Shown: one piece after another, positions 42,254 through 51,431 of the stretch | How the letters are laid out: the number at the start of each line of letters is the position of its first letter | Position numbering within the stretch: the stretch's first letter is position 1 | NCBI GenBank assembly: GCA_022841665.1 | Contig: JALHRB010000005.1 | Location: 62,001 to 126,000, forward strand | Source: Pseudolabrys sp. | GTDB taxonomy: Bacteria > Pseudomonadota > Alphaproteobacteria > Rhizobiales > Xanthobacteraceae | Length of the DNA stretch: 64,000 nucleotides | Direction of reading: 5' to 3' | Translations under genes and position numbers: made by a program | The notes under the pieces: generated by a model | What the model was told of the DNA's origin: nothing | The model's database searches: none | Seen by the model: only the letters and a program-made list of their open reading frames with translations

Positions 42254-43251
42254 CAGTCCACTCCCAGGAAACGCGCGGCGTTGTCGTGATGCAGCAGCTT
42301 CACGTCGCCGTCGGACAGGTGCAGCGCCGCCACCGCCTCGACCGGATGGCGCTCGTGGATGTCGAAAGGGAAGTCGGTGCCGAGACAGAGCTGGCGCAGG
42401 CCGAACAGCTGGATCAGCTGGTGCAGCGTCGGCGCGTCGTAGACCAGCGTGTCGTAATAGAGCCTGCGCGCGTGCTCATAAGGCGATGCGCCCATCAGCG
42501 CCGCGAAATCCTTCTTGATCGACCAGCCATGCGCCAGCCGCGGCAGGATCGAGGCGAAAGCGCCGCCGCCGTGGCTGAAGGCGAGTCTCAAACGGGGATG
42601 CCGCGTCAGCGTGCCGCCGGTGATCAGCGAGGCGATGCTGTAGGCGGTCTCCAGCGGAAAGCCGATATAGGCCATCAGCCCCGGCGGGCCGACGATGCGC
42701 TCCTTGCCGGACGGATGCAGCGCGTGCACGAACACGGCCGCGCCCAGTTCTTCCGCGGCCGCAAAGAACGGCTCGAAGCGCGCATCGCCGAGCGGAACGC
42801 CGTTGACATTGCTGCCGAGCTCGACGCCGCGGAAGCCGTCGCGCATCAAGCGTTCCAGCTCACGCGCGGCGGCCTCCGGGTCCTGCATCGGCACGCCGCC
42901 GAGGCCGATGAACTTGTCCGGCGCGCGCGCCACCATGGCGGCGATGGTGTCGTTGACGTGGCGGATGAGCGGCATGGCGTCGTCAAGCGGCAGCCAGTAC
43001 GACAAAAGCTCCGGCATCGGCGACAGCACCTGGCGCGCGATCTTCATCGCCGCCATCGCCTCGAGCCGCCGCTCGATGTCCCAGCATTCGTCGGTGACGG
43101 TGCGGAAGTTCTTGCCGTCGATCATCACGTTCTTGTGGTGGCAGTCGTGCGCCGCCGCCATCGACGGCCACTGCTGGCCGCCGTGTTTGCCGGCATAAGC
43201 GGGAAATTCCGCCGGCACGATGTGGGTATGGATGTCGATGGCGTGGGTCAT
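42253..43251 (-). CDS. Amidohydrolase-family protein, ACMSD-like (decarboxylase or hydrolase)
   Basis: 332 aa. Metal ligands IDIHTHIVP (His8, His10), FVHALHPSG, LAFSHGGGAF and LGTDFPFDIHE are the ACMSD/gamma-resorcylate-decarboxylase pattern within the amidohydrolase superfamily. Members remove CO2 from aromatic or muconate acids using Zn or Mn. The start overlaps the paaI-like stop by four bases and the stop overlaps the VOC gene by one base, so all three are tightly coupled and should act in one pathway. Confidence 0.87.
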   Translation of the reverse strand: MTHAIDIHTHIVPAEFPAYAGKHGGQQWPSMAAAHDCHHKNVMIDGKNFRTVTDECWDIERRLEAMAAMKIARQVLSPMPELLSYWLPLDDAMPLIRHVNDTIAAMVARAPDKFIGLGGVPMQDPEAAARELERLMRDGFRGVELGSNVNGVPLGDARFEPFFAAAEELGAAVFVHALHPSGKERIVGPPGLMAYIGFPLETAYSIASLITGGTLTRHPRLRLAFSHGGGAFASILPRLAHGWSIKKDFAALMGASPYEHARRLYYDTLVYDAPTLHQLIQLFGLRQLCLGTDFPFDIHERHPVEAVAALHLSDGDVKLLHHDNAARFLGVD

Positions 43252-43679
43252 GGGGCGTCGGGCAGCAAGGAGCCTTCGATCGCGCGCGCGGTGCCGCGGA
43301 ATTCAGCGATCGGCGTGCCGTCCTGCCGCGTCACGCCGATGTCGTAGATGCCCGAACGGCCGGCGCGCTGGCGTTCGGTGGCGTGCGCGCTCAGCCGGTC
43401 GCCTTTCTGCGCGGGATTGAGATAGCTGATGCTGCAATGCTGGCCCACCATGCGCTGGTTGTGCGAGTGGCAGGCATAGCCGAAGGCGGTATCGGCGAGC
43501 AGGAAGATGTAGCCGCCATGCGCGGTGCCGTGCCAGTTGGCCATCGCGTCGGTCACCGTCATTGCCAGCACGGCTTCGCCGGGCGCGACCGACACGATCT
43601 CGATTCCGGCGGCGCGGCTGGTGGCGTCCTCGGCCCACATCGCGTCGGCGCAGGCGCGGGCGAGCGACACGGCGTCCAT
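43248..43679 (-). CDS. paaI: PaaI-type hotdog thioesterase
   Basis: 143 aa, single hotdog domain. GTAHGGYIFLLADTAFGYACHSHN contains the conserved HGG and the active-site Asp region of hydroxyphenylacetyl-CoA thioesterase PaaI. It releases acids from dead-end aryl-CoA esters during phenylacetate-type catabolism. It overlaps the PaaG-like gene by one base. The rest of the paa pathway (paaABCDE, paaK, paaZ) is not in the window. Confidence 0.87.
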   Translation of the reverse strand: MDAVSLARACADAMWAEDATSRAAGIEIVSVAPGEAVLAMTVTDAMANWHGTAHGGYIFLLADTAFGYACHSHNQRMVGQHCSISYLNPAQKGDRLSAHATERQRAGRSGIYDIGVTRQDGTPIAEFRGTARAIEGSLLPDAP

Positions 43680-44479
43680 CAGGCGCGCCCCTTGCGGCCG
43701 GTGAAGTTGGGCTTACGCTTCTCCATGAAGGCGCGCACGCCCTCGGCGTAATCGGGCGTCAGGCTTGCCGCGCGCTGGAGGTCGCGCTCGAGGTCGAGCT
43801 GGGCGTCGAGCGAATTGCCGGCCGAGGCGTTGAGCGCCTGCTTGATCAGCGCCAGCCCCTGCGTCGGCGCGGCGGCGAAGTGCTCGCACAGCTTGCGCGC
43901 CTCGTCCGCCAGTGCGGCGTCGTCCACGCATTTCCAGATCAGGCCCCACTGCTCGGCCTTTTCCGCCGGCAGCGGCTCGGCCAGCAGCGCCAGCCCGCGC
44001 GCGCGCGCGTCGCCGACCAGGCGCGGCAGCGCCCAGGTGCCGCCGGAGTCGGGGACCAGCCCGATGCGGGCGAAGGCCTGCACGAAGCTCGCCGAGCGCG
44101 CCGCCAGCACGATGTCGCAGGCGAGCGCGATATTGGCGCCGGCGCCGGCGGCGACGCCGTTGACGGCGGCGACGACCGGAAAGGGGAGCGCGCGCAGCTT
44201 GCGCACCAGCGGATTGTAATGCGCCTCCAGGGTGCCGCCGAGCACGACCGTCTCGCCTGGTTTGGCCAGGCGGTCGTTGAGGTCCTGACCGGTGCAGAAG
44301 CCGCGGCCCGCGCCGGTGATCATGAGTGCGCGGCAGCTCTCGTCGGCCTCGGCGTCCTCGATCGCCTTCTTCAGCGCGGCGTGCATCGCCTCGTTGAAGG
44401 CGTTGAGCTTGTCCGGCCGGTTGAAGGTGATGACGCGGTAGCCGGGGCGTTGTTCGGAGAGGATGGGTTGGTCGGTCAT
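43679..44479 (-). CDS. paaG: Enoyl-CoA hydratase/isomerase family protein, PaaG-like
   Basis: 266 aa crotonase-fold protein. GRGFCTGQDLNDR, VVAAVNGVAAGAGANIALACDIVLAA and FARIGLVPDSGGTWALPRLVG match PaaG (epoxyphenylacetyl-CoA isomerase), including the Asp in PDSGG. Family role: ring-epoxide-to-oxepin isomerisation or double-bond shifts in CoA esters. Paired with paaI, but in an operon with an extradiol-type dioxygenase instead of the paa epoxidase, so the substrate may differ. Confidence 0.82.
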   Translation of the reverse strand: MTDQPILSEQRPGYRVITFNRPDKLNAFNEAMHAALKKAIEDAEADESCRALMITGAGRGFCTGQDLNDRLAKPGETVVLGGTLEAHYNPLVRKLRALPFPVVAAVNGVAAGAGANIALACDIVLAARSASFVQAFARIGLVPDSGGTWALPRLVGDARARGLALLAEPLPAEKAEQWGLIWKCVDDAALADEARKLCEHFAAAPTQGLALIKQALNASAGNSLDAQLDLERDLQRAASLTPDYAEGVRAFMEKRKPNFTGRKGRA

Positions 44480-44498
44480 TGCATCGTCCCCGGCGGCT

Positions 44499-44587
44499 TG
44501 TCATGGCCGGGCTTGTCCCGGCCATCCCGCTTAGTTGGGCACCGTGCTCTCCTAAGCGGGGTCGCCGGGACAAGCCCGGCAACGACA
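44499..44587. repeat. Palindromic repeat inside the catabolic operon
   Basis: The ends TGTCATGGCCGGGCTTGTC and GACAAGCCCGGCAACGACA, with CCCGCTTAG/CTAAGCGGG inside, make a near-perfect 89-base inverted repeat. It fills the gap between the DUF1932 and paaG-like genes. Confidence 0.8.
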
Positions 44588-44615
44588 GTGTTAAACGTTG
44601 TGCAGCGCGCCGCAA

Positions 44616-45455
44616 TCACCGTCCGAGAAACTTGTCCAGATCGCCGACTTCCTTTTCCTCGCCCTCGACGTCCGCCGCGATACGCTCGTACAGCCGCGCG
44701 GCCGCTTCCAGCATGGCGTGCTCGGGCTTGTCCTTCCCGACGAAGCCGGCGATCTCGTCCAGCTCCGCCACCCAGCGATAGGCCTTGGAATACATGGCCG
44801 GGATGTTGCCCGACAGGTATTTCAACAGGTCGGGCCGGCTTTCGGCGAGCTCGGCCTTGAGCGCCTCAGCCGAGCCGTTGCGCGTCGCCGCCAGCAGCAT
44901 GGCGGCGCCGAGCGCCGTGAAGCCCTTGGTGATGCCGGCATAGGACATCTTGAGCGCCGAGGCCGCGGTGACCGGCCCTTCCAGCACGCGCACGATCAGC
45001 CCGTGGTCGTTGAGCCGCGCGAGGTCGTGCGCGGCCGCGCCGGAGGCGTAGATGTGCGTATTCGTCGAGCCGGGCTTGGGCGGTGGACCGATGATGCCGG
45101 CGCCAACGAAGGGGCAGCCGGTGGTGGCGATCACCTCGGCGATGCCTTGCATGCTCGTCGGATTGACCGCGTTGCAGTCGACATAGACGGTCTTCTTGTT
45201 GGATGCGCGCAAGGTAGGCGCCAGCCGCCGCGCCAGGCCGAGCGCCTCGCCCGGCGGCACGATCGACAGGAAGAAATCGGCCTCGCTCAATTGCGTCTCG
45301 CCGACCGGCAGCATGCCGGCCTCGCGCGCGCGTAACGAAGTCGCCTCGCTGCGGCCGGCGAGCGAGGTGAGCACGGTCACCTTATTCTCGGCGAGACGGC
45401 GGCCGATGCCGGCGCCCATGCTGCCCGGCGCGACAATGGCGACGGTCGGGGTCAT
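44616..45455 (-). CDS. NAD(P)-dependent dehydrogenase with DUF1932 C-terminal domain
   Basis: 279 aa from ATG 45455, GGAG upstream. The N-terminal NAD-binding domain starts TVAIVAPGSMGAGIGRRLAE (6-phosphogluconate/3-hydroxyisobutyrate-dehydrogenase type); the C-terminal helical DUF1932 domain contains LKMSYAGITKGFTALGAAML, with the conserved active-site Lys of the superfamily. Likely reversible oxidation of a hydroxy acid. The frame is open 20 codons further upstream, but that part is encoded by a repeat and is not counted. Confidence 0.84.
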   Translation of the reverse strand: MTPTVAIVAPGSMGAGIGRRLAENKVTVLTSLAGRSEATSLRAREAGMLPVGETQLSEADFFLSIVPPGEALGLARRLAPTLRASNKKTVYVDCNAVNPTSMQGIAEVIATTGCPFVGAGIIGPPPKPGSTNTHIYASGAAAHDLARLNDHGLIVRVLEGPVTAASALKMSYAGITKGFTALGAAMLLAATRNGSAEALKAELAESRPDLLKYLSGNIPAMYSKAYRWVAELDEIAGFVGKDKPEHAMLEAAARLYERIAADVEGEEKEVGDLDKFLGR

Positions 45456-45485
45456 CAAAAACACTCCAGCACGCGCTTCTTTTTT

Positions 45486-45602
45486 CACCTCCCCCTGCAA
45501 GGGGGAGGTCGGCACGCGAAGCGTGCCGGGTGGGGGTCTATTCTATATCGCATGTCCCCCCCCCAGAACCACCCCCATTAAGGGGGGGGGTACGAAGGGG
45601 GG
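45486..45602. repeat. Palindromic repeat, type D (copy 2), with long C and G runs
   Basis: ACCTCCCCCTGCAAGGGGGAGGT is a perfect hairpin, followed by GGCACGC/GCGTGCC and then a nine-C run near 45556 and a nine-G run near 45582 that pair with each other. It fills the gap between the SDR and DUF1932 genes. Runs of this length are prone to slippage or sequencing error. Confidence 0.72.
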
Positions 45603-45616
45603 TTGCTCGTATGAAT

Positions 45617-46399
45617 TCACGATCCGGTCACGCCGCCGTCGAGGTTGATGCTCTGCCCGGTGACGAAGGCGGCCGCGTCCGAGGCCAGGAACAGCGCGGC
45701 GCCGACCAGGTCCTCCGGCACTTCCGCGCGCGGGATACACTGCATGGCGACGATGCGCTCCTTCTGCTGCGGCGTCACCGTCTTGCGCTCGATCTCGGTG
45801 AAGGTCGCGCCCGGCAGGATGGCGTTGACGGTGATGCCGTCGGGCCCGAGCTCGCGCGCCATCGACAGGCTCATGCCGGACAGCGCCGCCTTGGTGGCGA
45901 TGTAGTGCAGATAATTCGGCCGCCCGAGCCGCACCGCGCCGGAGGCGATGTTGATGATGCGGCCCCATTTGGCGCGCCGCATCGCCGGCAGCACGGCGCG
46001 CGCGCACAGGAACGGGCCGGTGAGGTTGACGCGCAGCACGCGCTCCCACTCCTCCAGCGGGATCTGATCGAAGGGGCGCATTTCCAGGGTCGAGAAGATG
46101 CCGGCATTGTTCACGAGAACGTCGATGCGGCCGTATTCGTCTTGGACGATTTCGATCATCTCTTTGATCGAAGCTTCATCGGCGACGTCGGTGGTCACCG
46201 CCAGCGCCTGGCCGCCGGCCCTCATGATTTCCGCGGCCACCGCAGCGGCCTTGCTTTCGTTCAACTCGGCGATGACGGCGCGCGCGCCGGCCGTCGCGAA
46301 GGCCTTGGCGAAGACGCGGCCGATGCCCTGGCCCGCGCCGGTGACGATCACCACGCGGTCCTTGAGCGACGGGAAGACGATATTTTGCAGGTCGGTCAT
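45617..46399 (-). CDS. SDR-family oxidoreductase (classical active site)
   Basis: 260 aa from ATG 46399, overlapping the upstream flavoprotein stop by four bases. Cofactor motif TGAGQGIG, NNAG, IINIAS and an intact YIATK catalytic motif, with LDGGVTG at the end. It should be an active NAD(P)-dependent dehydrogenase of a hydroxy or keto intermediate in the catabolic operon. Confidence 0.9.
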   Translation of the reverse strand: MTDLQNIVFPSLKDRVVIVTGAGQGIGRVFAKAFATAGARAVIAELNESKAAAVAAEIMRAGGQALAVTTDVADEASIKEMIEIVQDEYGRIDVLVNNAGIFSTLEMRPFDQIPLEEWERVLRVNLTGPFLCARAVLPAMRRAKWGRIINIASGAVRLGRPNYLHYIATKAALSGMSLSMARELGPDGITVNAILPGATFTEIERKTVTPQQKERIVAMQCIPRAEVPEDLVGAALFLASDAAAFVTGQSINLDGGVTGS

Positions 46400-48027
46400 G
46401 CGGCGTTCTTTCGTGCGTGTTCTTCCAGCGCCGACCGCGCATTCCACGGCGTCCACCAGGGCTTGATCCCGAGGTCCTCGGCGATCACGCCGGCGCTGAT
46501 ATAGCCGGCGCCGCCGGAGATGGCGCCGCCCGGATGGCCGGCCGAACCGGCGTTATAAAGGCCGTCGATCGGCGAGCGGTAGCCGAAGTGGTTGTACATC
46601 ACCTGGTCGGCGTTGAAGGCGCCCATGAAGATGTCGCCCTCGCGCATATTGGGCAATTCCTGGACGTATTCCTGTCCGGTGTAGATGTAGCGCCCGAGCA
46701 CGTTCTTCGACGTCATGTTCGGGCACACCTTGGCCCAGGTATCGAGAATCTTGTCGGCGAACTCTTCCTTGAAGTCCGCGTAGCTCTGATCGCCGATGTC
46801 GGGATCGATCGGCAGCACATGCCAGGCATAGGTCGTGTGCTTGCCTGGCGGCGCCTGCGTCGGATCGAGTAGGCTCAGGGGACCCGCACCGAACTGGATC
46901 ACCTTCGGCACGCGCCCGGCCTTGGTGTCCTCGTGCGCGGAGAACAGGTCGTCCATCGTCTCCGCGCCGATGCTCCATTTCTGCACCCGGTTGATGTTCG
47001 GATCGAATTTCTCGGCGGCGAAGCGCGGGCTCTCGTTGAGCGCGAGGTGCAGCCCGTACAAGCTCCACTTGGTGTACTGGAACTTGTCGAGCTTGGCGCG
47101 GTAGGCGGCGGGGAGCTGTTCGCGGCCGACCAGCTTCTCGAAGGTCTGGTGCACGTCGATGGTCGAGGCGACGAACTGCCGCGCCCGCACGGTGCGGCCG
47201 TCGGCAAGCTCGATGCCTGTCGCCTTGTTGTTCTCGATGATAATGCGCGCGATGTTCACCTGCGGCGCATAGGTGCCGCCGGCGGCGATGAAGCTTTCCA
47301 TCAGGCCGCGCGCCAGGTTGAACGAACCGCCCTGGCAGAGCTGATAGCCGCTCTCCAAGTCGAAGGCGCGGATGACCGAGCCCATCGGCGAAGTCTTGGA
47401 CGTCGTGTCGACCAGCCAAGTGCCGAACAGCGACACCTTGAACAGGAAGAGCAGGCGGACGTGCTCGTTCTCGAACAACTCACGCACCACTTCGAGCGGT
47501 TCGCGCGCGGCGACTTCCAGGAATTTCCGGCCGAGCGCGGTCTTGGACAGCAAAGCCTCGCGCTCCGCCTGCGGCAGCGGCTCGGAATAGCGCTCGGGCA
47601 GGAAGATTTCCGCCGTGATCTTCTCGGCAATCTCGTTCCATTCGCGGAAGGTCGCGGCGTCCTTCTTCGAGAAGCGGGCGAGGTTCGCCACCGACTCGTC
47701 GAGATTGCGGCCGAGCACCAGCGCCGAGCCGTCGGCATGCGCCTGGCCCAATTCGTAGCGCGGCGTGATGTAGGTGACGCGCTCGTCGAGCCCGAGGTCC
47801 TTGAACCAGGGGGTCTCGCTGATGTGGAAATGATTGATCGAGTGCAGGTTGTGGTAGAAGCCGGGCAGCGTCACCTCGCGTGTGCTCAAGCCCCCGCCAT
47901 AGGTCAGCCGCCGCTCCACCAGCAGGATCTTGAGGCCGGCGCGGGCCAGATAGGTTCCGAGGATGAGGCCGTGATGGCCGGCGCCGATGACGATGCCGTC
48001 ATAGGTCTTTTCGAGTGCTTTCGACAA
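46396..48027 (-). CDS. Phytoene-dehydrogenase-like FAD-dependent oxidoreductase (COG1233 type)
   Basis: 543 aa. The N-terminal FAD loop is IVIGAGHHGLILGTYLARAG with the following GGGLSTRE; the C-terminal FAD segment is YNAGSAGHPGGAISGGAGYISA. The fold is that of carotenoid desaturases and PYROXD2-like oxidoreductases. No carotenoid genes are near, so this is likely a catabolic flavoenzyme removing hydrogens from a non-carotenoid substrate. First gene of the eight-gene operon, divergent from the importer genes across a 235-base gap. Confidence 0.85.
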   Translation of the reverse strand: MSKALEKTYDGIVIGAGHHGLILGTYLARAGLKILLVERRLTYGGGLSTREVTLPGFYHNLHSINHFHISETPWFKDLGLDERVTYITPRYELGQAHADGSALVLGRNLDESVANLARFSKKDAATFREWNEIAEKITAEIFLPERYSEPLPQAEREALLSKTALGRKFLEVAAREPLEVVRELFENEHVRLLFLFKVSLFGTWLVDTTSKTSPMGSVIRAFDLESGYQLCQGGSFNLARGLMESFIAAGGTYAPQVNIARIIIENNKATGIELADGRTVRARQFVASTIDVHQTFEKLVGREQLPAAYRAKLDKFQYTKWSLYGLHLALNESPRFAAEKFDPNINRVQKWSIGAETMDDLFSAHEDTKAGRVPKVIQFGAGPLSLLDPTQAPPGKHTTYAWHVLPIDPDIGDQSYADFKEEFADKILDTWAKVCPNMTSKNVLGRYIYTGQEYVQELPNMREGDIFMGAFNADQVMYNHFGYRSPIDGLYNAGSAGHPGGAISGGAGYISAGVIAEDLGIKPWWTPWNARSALEEHARKNAA

Positions 48028-48262
48028 AGTTCTGAGTTCCTGGTGGGGGAGGCGGGGGCGGTACAGTGCCGGTCGCCCGCGCCGCCGGTCAATGGTCCAC
48101 GCGGATGGCTGGTATTCGGGTCATTTCGCGGCGTCCGCCGTTCCCGTGGAAATATAGTTCGCGCCCGCCGTGCAAGGCTGCGGATGGACCTTTTGGCGGC
48201 GATGCCGGTACAGTAGTATCCAACGCCAGGAAAAAGGCCGGAACGGCCTAGGGGAGGTTCAC

Positions 48263-49435
48263 ATGCGTAAAACTTTATTGGCGGCAGGCGCCGCACTGAT
48301 GCTCGCCGCGGTCCCGGCCGCGGCCCAGAACAAAACCGTCAAGATCGGCTTCGTTTCGACCTTCAGCGGTCCGGTTGCCGTCATCGGCAACGACATGCGC
48401 AATTCGTTCGAGCTCGCGCTCGATCATCTCGGCCGCAAGATGGGCGGCCTGCCGGTCGAAGTGATCTACGAAGATGACGGCTTCAAGCCGGAAGTCGGCA
48501 AGCAAAAGACCGAGAAGCTGATCGAGTCCGACAAGGTCGACTTCATCGTCGGCTACATCTGGTCGAACGTGCTGCTCGCTTCGGTGAAGCCGGCCTTCGA
48601 TTCCAAGACCTTCCTGATCAGCGCCAATGCCGGCCCCAACCAGCTCGCCGGTGAACTGTGCTCGCCCTATTTCTTCTCGACCTCGTGGCAGAACGACCAG
48701 ACGCCGCAGGCGATGGGCCTCTACATGAACCAGAAGGGCGTGAAGAGCGTCTTTCTGATCGGCCCGAACTACGCCGCCGGCAAGGACATGCTGGCCGGCG
48801 TCGCCTCGACTTTCAAGGGCAAGGTCGTCGGCCAGGAGCTGACCACCTGGCCGTCGCAGCTCGACTTCTCCGCCGAGCTGTCGAAGGCGAAGGCCGCCAA
48901 GCCAGACGCCATCTTCGTGTTCTATCCGGGCGCCGCGGGCGTGCAGTTCTTGAGCCAGTACGCGCAAGCCGGCCTGAAGGGCACCATCCCGCTCTACACC
49001 GCCTTCACCATCGACGAACTGTCGCTGCCGCGGCAGAAGGAGCTCGCGCTCGGCGTACCCGGCGCGCAGCAATGGGTGAACGACCTGCCGAACGAGCAGA
49101 ACAAGAAGTACGTGGCCGACTACGTGAAGAAGTATCCCGGCCTCAAGCCGTCATTCTACGGCGCGCAGTCCTATGACGCCGCGATGCTGGTCGCCTCGGC
49201 GGTGGCCGCCACCAAGGGCAACCTGTCCGACAAGCCGGCGGTGCAGGCGGCGCTGAAGAAAGCCGACTTCAAGTCGGTGCGCGGCAACTTCAAGTTCGGC
49301 AACAACCACTTCCCGATCCAGAACTTCTATCTGCAGGATGTGGTGAAGCAGGGCGACGACTACGTGCTCAAGACCGTCGCCACCATCGTCAAGGACAGCC
49401 AGGACAGCCATCACGGCAAGTGCCCGATGAAGTGA
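48263..49435 (+). CDS. Liv-type ABC transporter substrate-binding protein (second system)
   Basis: 390 aa from ATG 48263, with GGGGAGG upstream. The signal peptide covers residues 1-21 (ending PAAAQ). Type I binding fold: VKIGFVSTFSGPVAVIGNDM, VIYEDDGFKPEVGKQKTEKLIESDKVDFIVGYIWSNV, and a C-terminal DSQDSHHGKCPMK. The YEDD and VDFIVG pattern resembles binders of aromatic compounds more than of leucine. It heads the importer divergent from the catabolic operon, which it presumably feeds. A terminator-like hairpin follows. Confidence 0.88.
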   Translation: MRKTLLAAGAALMLAAVPAAAQNKTVKIGFVSTFSGPVAVIGNDMRNSFELALDHLGRKMGGLPVEVIYEDDGFKPEVGKQKTEKLIESDKVDFIVGYIWSNVLLASVKPAFDSKTFLISANAGPNQLAGELCSPYFFSTSWQNDQTPQAMGLYMNQKGVKSVFLIGPNYAAGKDMLAGVASTFKGKVVGQELTTWPSQLDFSAELSKAKAAKPDAIFVFYPGAAGVQFLSQYAQAGLKGTIPLYTAFTIDELSLPRQKELALGVPGAQQWVNDLPNEQNKKYVADYVKKYPGLKPSFYGAQSYDAAMLVASAVAATKGNLSDKPAVQAALKKADFKSVRGNFKFGNNHFPIQNFYLQDVVKQGDDYVLKTVATIVKDSQDSHHGKCPMK

Positions 49436-49453
49436 TTGGCGGGCTCGACACGG

Positions 49454-49486
49454 ACGGCGGCGGCGCGTGAGGCGCTGCCGCCGTTT
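49454..49486 (+). terminator. Hairpin between binding-protein and permease genes, probable attenuating terminator
   Basis: ACGGCGGC-GGCGC pairs with GCGC-GCCGCCGT around a GTGA-containing loop, followed by TTGCTT. It lies 18 bases after the binding-protein stop and 62 before the LivH-type start. It would give high binding-protein and lower membrane-component expression. Confidence 0.5.
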
Positions 49487-49548
49487 GCTTGTCGGGGGTT
49501 ACAGCCGCTCCTTGTGAATTGGCATGACTTTGGCATGATCGGCGCGCC

Positions 49549-50466
49549 ATGACGCTATTCATCGAGCAATGCCTGAACGGCTTGCAGTTCGGCCTGCTGC
49601 TTTTCCTGCTGGCGGCCGGGCTGACGCTCGTCTTCGGCATCATGGACCTCGTCAACCTGGCGCATGGCTCGCTCTACATGGTCGGCGCCTATTTCGCCGC
49701 CACCTTCGCCGCCTTCACCGGCAGCTTCGTGCTCGGCGCCGTGCTGGCGCTGGTCGCGACCCTGCTGGTCGGCATGGCGGTCGAGGTGATCGCGATGCGA
49801 AGGCTCTATGGACGCGACCATCTCGACCACGTGCTCGGCACCTTCGGGCTCATCCTGTTCTTCGATGAATCGGTGCGGCTGATCTGGGGGCCGGCCGGAT
49901 TGTCGCTGCCGCTGCCGCCCTGGCTCAACACGTCGGTGCAGATCCTGCCCGGCGTGCACTATTCCGCCTACCGGCTCGCCATCATCGTCGTCACGCTGGC
50001 GGTCGCGGCCTTCCTCTATTTCCTGGTGATGCGCACGCGCATCGGCATGCTGATCCGCGCCGGCGCGTCCAACCGCGAAATGGTCGGCGCGCTCGGCGTC
50101 AACATCAAGCTGCTCTACACGCTGGTGTTCGGGCTGGGCGCCGCGCTCGCCGGGCTCGCCGGCCTGATGCAGGCGCCGATCCTCACGGTCGAGATCGGCA
50201 TGGGCGAGAAGATCCTTATCCTCGCCTTCGTCATTACCGTCATCGGCGGCATTGGCTCCATCCGCGGCGCGCTGGTGGCGGCGATCTTCGTCGGCTTCAT
50301 CGACACGCTCGGCCGCGCCTTCTTTCCCGACATGCTGCGGCTGATGTTCACCAAGGAAGTGGCGGCGACCGCCGCGCCCGCGCTGTCCTCCATGCTGATC
50401 TACCTCTTGATGGCGATCGTGCTGATCGTGAAGCCGGAAGGCCTGTTTTCGGCGGGCAATCGATGA
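49549..50466 (+). CDS. Liv-type ABC transporter permease (LivH type)
   Basis: 305 aa, about eight membrane helices. LTLVFGIMDLVNLAHGSLYMVGAY at the N-terminus and LVFGLGAALAGLAGLMQAP plus FVITVIGGIGSIRGALVAA are LivH signatures. It forms half of the channel with the next product, and its stop overlaps the LivM-type start by four bases. In the importer at 17829-22641 the same two proteins are fused. Confidence 0.92.
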   Translation: MTLFIEQCLNGLQFGLLLFLLAAGLTLVFGIMDLVNLAHGSLYMVGAYFAATFAAFTGSFVLGAVLALVATLLVGMAVEVIAMRRLYGRDHLDHVLGTFGLILFFDESVRLIWGPAGLSLPLPPWLNTSVQILPGVHYSAYRLAIIVVTLAVAAFLYFLVMRTRIGMLIRAGASNREMVGALGVNIKLLYTLVFGLGAALAGLAGLMQAPILTVEIGMGEKILILAFVITVIGGIGSIRGALVAAIFVGFIDTLGRAFFPDMLRLMFTKEVAATAAPALSSMLIYLLMAIVLIVKPEGLFSAGNR

Positions 50467-51431
50467 CCGCCAAGCTCACCGTCCGCAATGTCGTGGTGGC
50501 GGCGCTGCTGATCGCGCTGGCGCTGCTGCCGGTCTATGCCGAGTTCGGCGGCAACCGCTTCGTGCTCACGCTGTTCACCCGCATCGTCATTCTCGCGATG
50601 GCGGCGGTGAGCCTCAACCTCATCCTCGGCTTCGGCGGCATGATGAGCTTCGGGCACGCCGCCTATCTCGGCATCGGCGGCTACGCCGTCGGCATATTGG
50701 CGCACGAGGGCGTCACCAGCGGCTTCGTGCAGTGGCCGGTGGCGCTCGCCGTCAGCGCGCTGTTCGCCCTGGTGATCGGCGCGCTGTCGCTGCGCACGCG
50801 CGGCGTCTACTTCATCATGATCACCTTGGCCTTCGCGCAGATGGCCTACTACATCGTGTCGGGCCTTGCCCGCTACGGCGGCGACGACGGGCTCACCATC
50901 TACAAGCGCAGCCAGTTCTTCGAGCCGCTCAATCTGTCGAGCAAGGTGCAGTTCTATTACCTCTGCCTGGCGCTGCTCTATGGCTCGGTCTATGTCGTGT
51001 ACCGGCTGATCAATTCGCGCTTCGGCCTGGTCATCCAAGGCGCGCGCTCGAACGACACCCGCATGCGCGCGATCGGCTTCCCGACTTACCGCTACAAGCT
51101 CGCCTGTTTCGTCATCGCCGGCACGATGTGCGGCCTGTCGGGCGCGCTGCTCGCCAACCACACCGACTTCGTCTCGCCGGCAATGATGTATTGGACCCGC
51201 TCCGGCGACCTCATCATCATGGTGGTGCTCGGCGGCATGGGCTCGGTCGCCGGCCCGGTGTTCGGCGCGGTGGCGCTCTTGGTGCTGGAGGAGGTGCTGT
51301 CCAGCATCACCGAATACTGGCAGATCATCCTCGGCCCGCTGCTGCTGCTGGTCGTGCTGTTCGCGCGCGGCGGCATCGACGGCCTGCTGCGGCAGGCCGG
51401 GCCGAAGCCCGAGCAAAAGGTGCACCAATGA
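50463..51431 (+). CDS. Liv-type ABC transporter permease (LivM type)
   Basis: 322 aa with LNLILGFGGMMSFGHAAYLGIGGYAVG and MVVLGGMGSVAGPVFGAVALLVLEE, the LivM hallmarks. It overlaps both neighbours by four bases. The inner-membrane channel half partners LivH. Confidence 0.92.
   Translation: MTAKLTVRNVVVAALLIALALLPVYAEFGGNRFVLTLFTRIVILAMAAVSLNLILGFGGMMSFGHAAYLGIGGYAVGILAHEGVTSGFVQWPVALAVSALFALVIGALSLRTRGVYFIMITLAFAQMAYYIVSGLARYGGDDGLTIYKRSQFFEPLNLSSKVQFYYLCLALLYGSVYVVYRLINSRFGLVIQGARSNDTRMRAIGFPTYRYKLACFVIAGTMCGLSGALLANHTDFVSPAMMYWTRSGDLIIMVVLGGMGSVAGPVFGAVALLVLEEVLSSITEYWQIILGPLLLLVVLFARGGIDGLLRQAGPKPEQKVHQ

Noticed and set aside
43248-44479. A phenylacetate (paa) degradation locus
   Set aside because: Only PaaG- and PaaI-like genes are present; epoxidase, ligase and ring-opening genes are missing, and the neighbours belong to other chemistries.
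12288-45602. The set of GC-rich palindromes as CRISPR arrays or IS element ends
   Set aside because: No regular repeat-spacer pattern, no cas genes and no transposase or target-site duplication. They behave as dispersed intergenic palindromic repeats.
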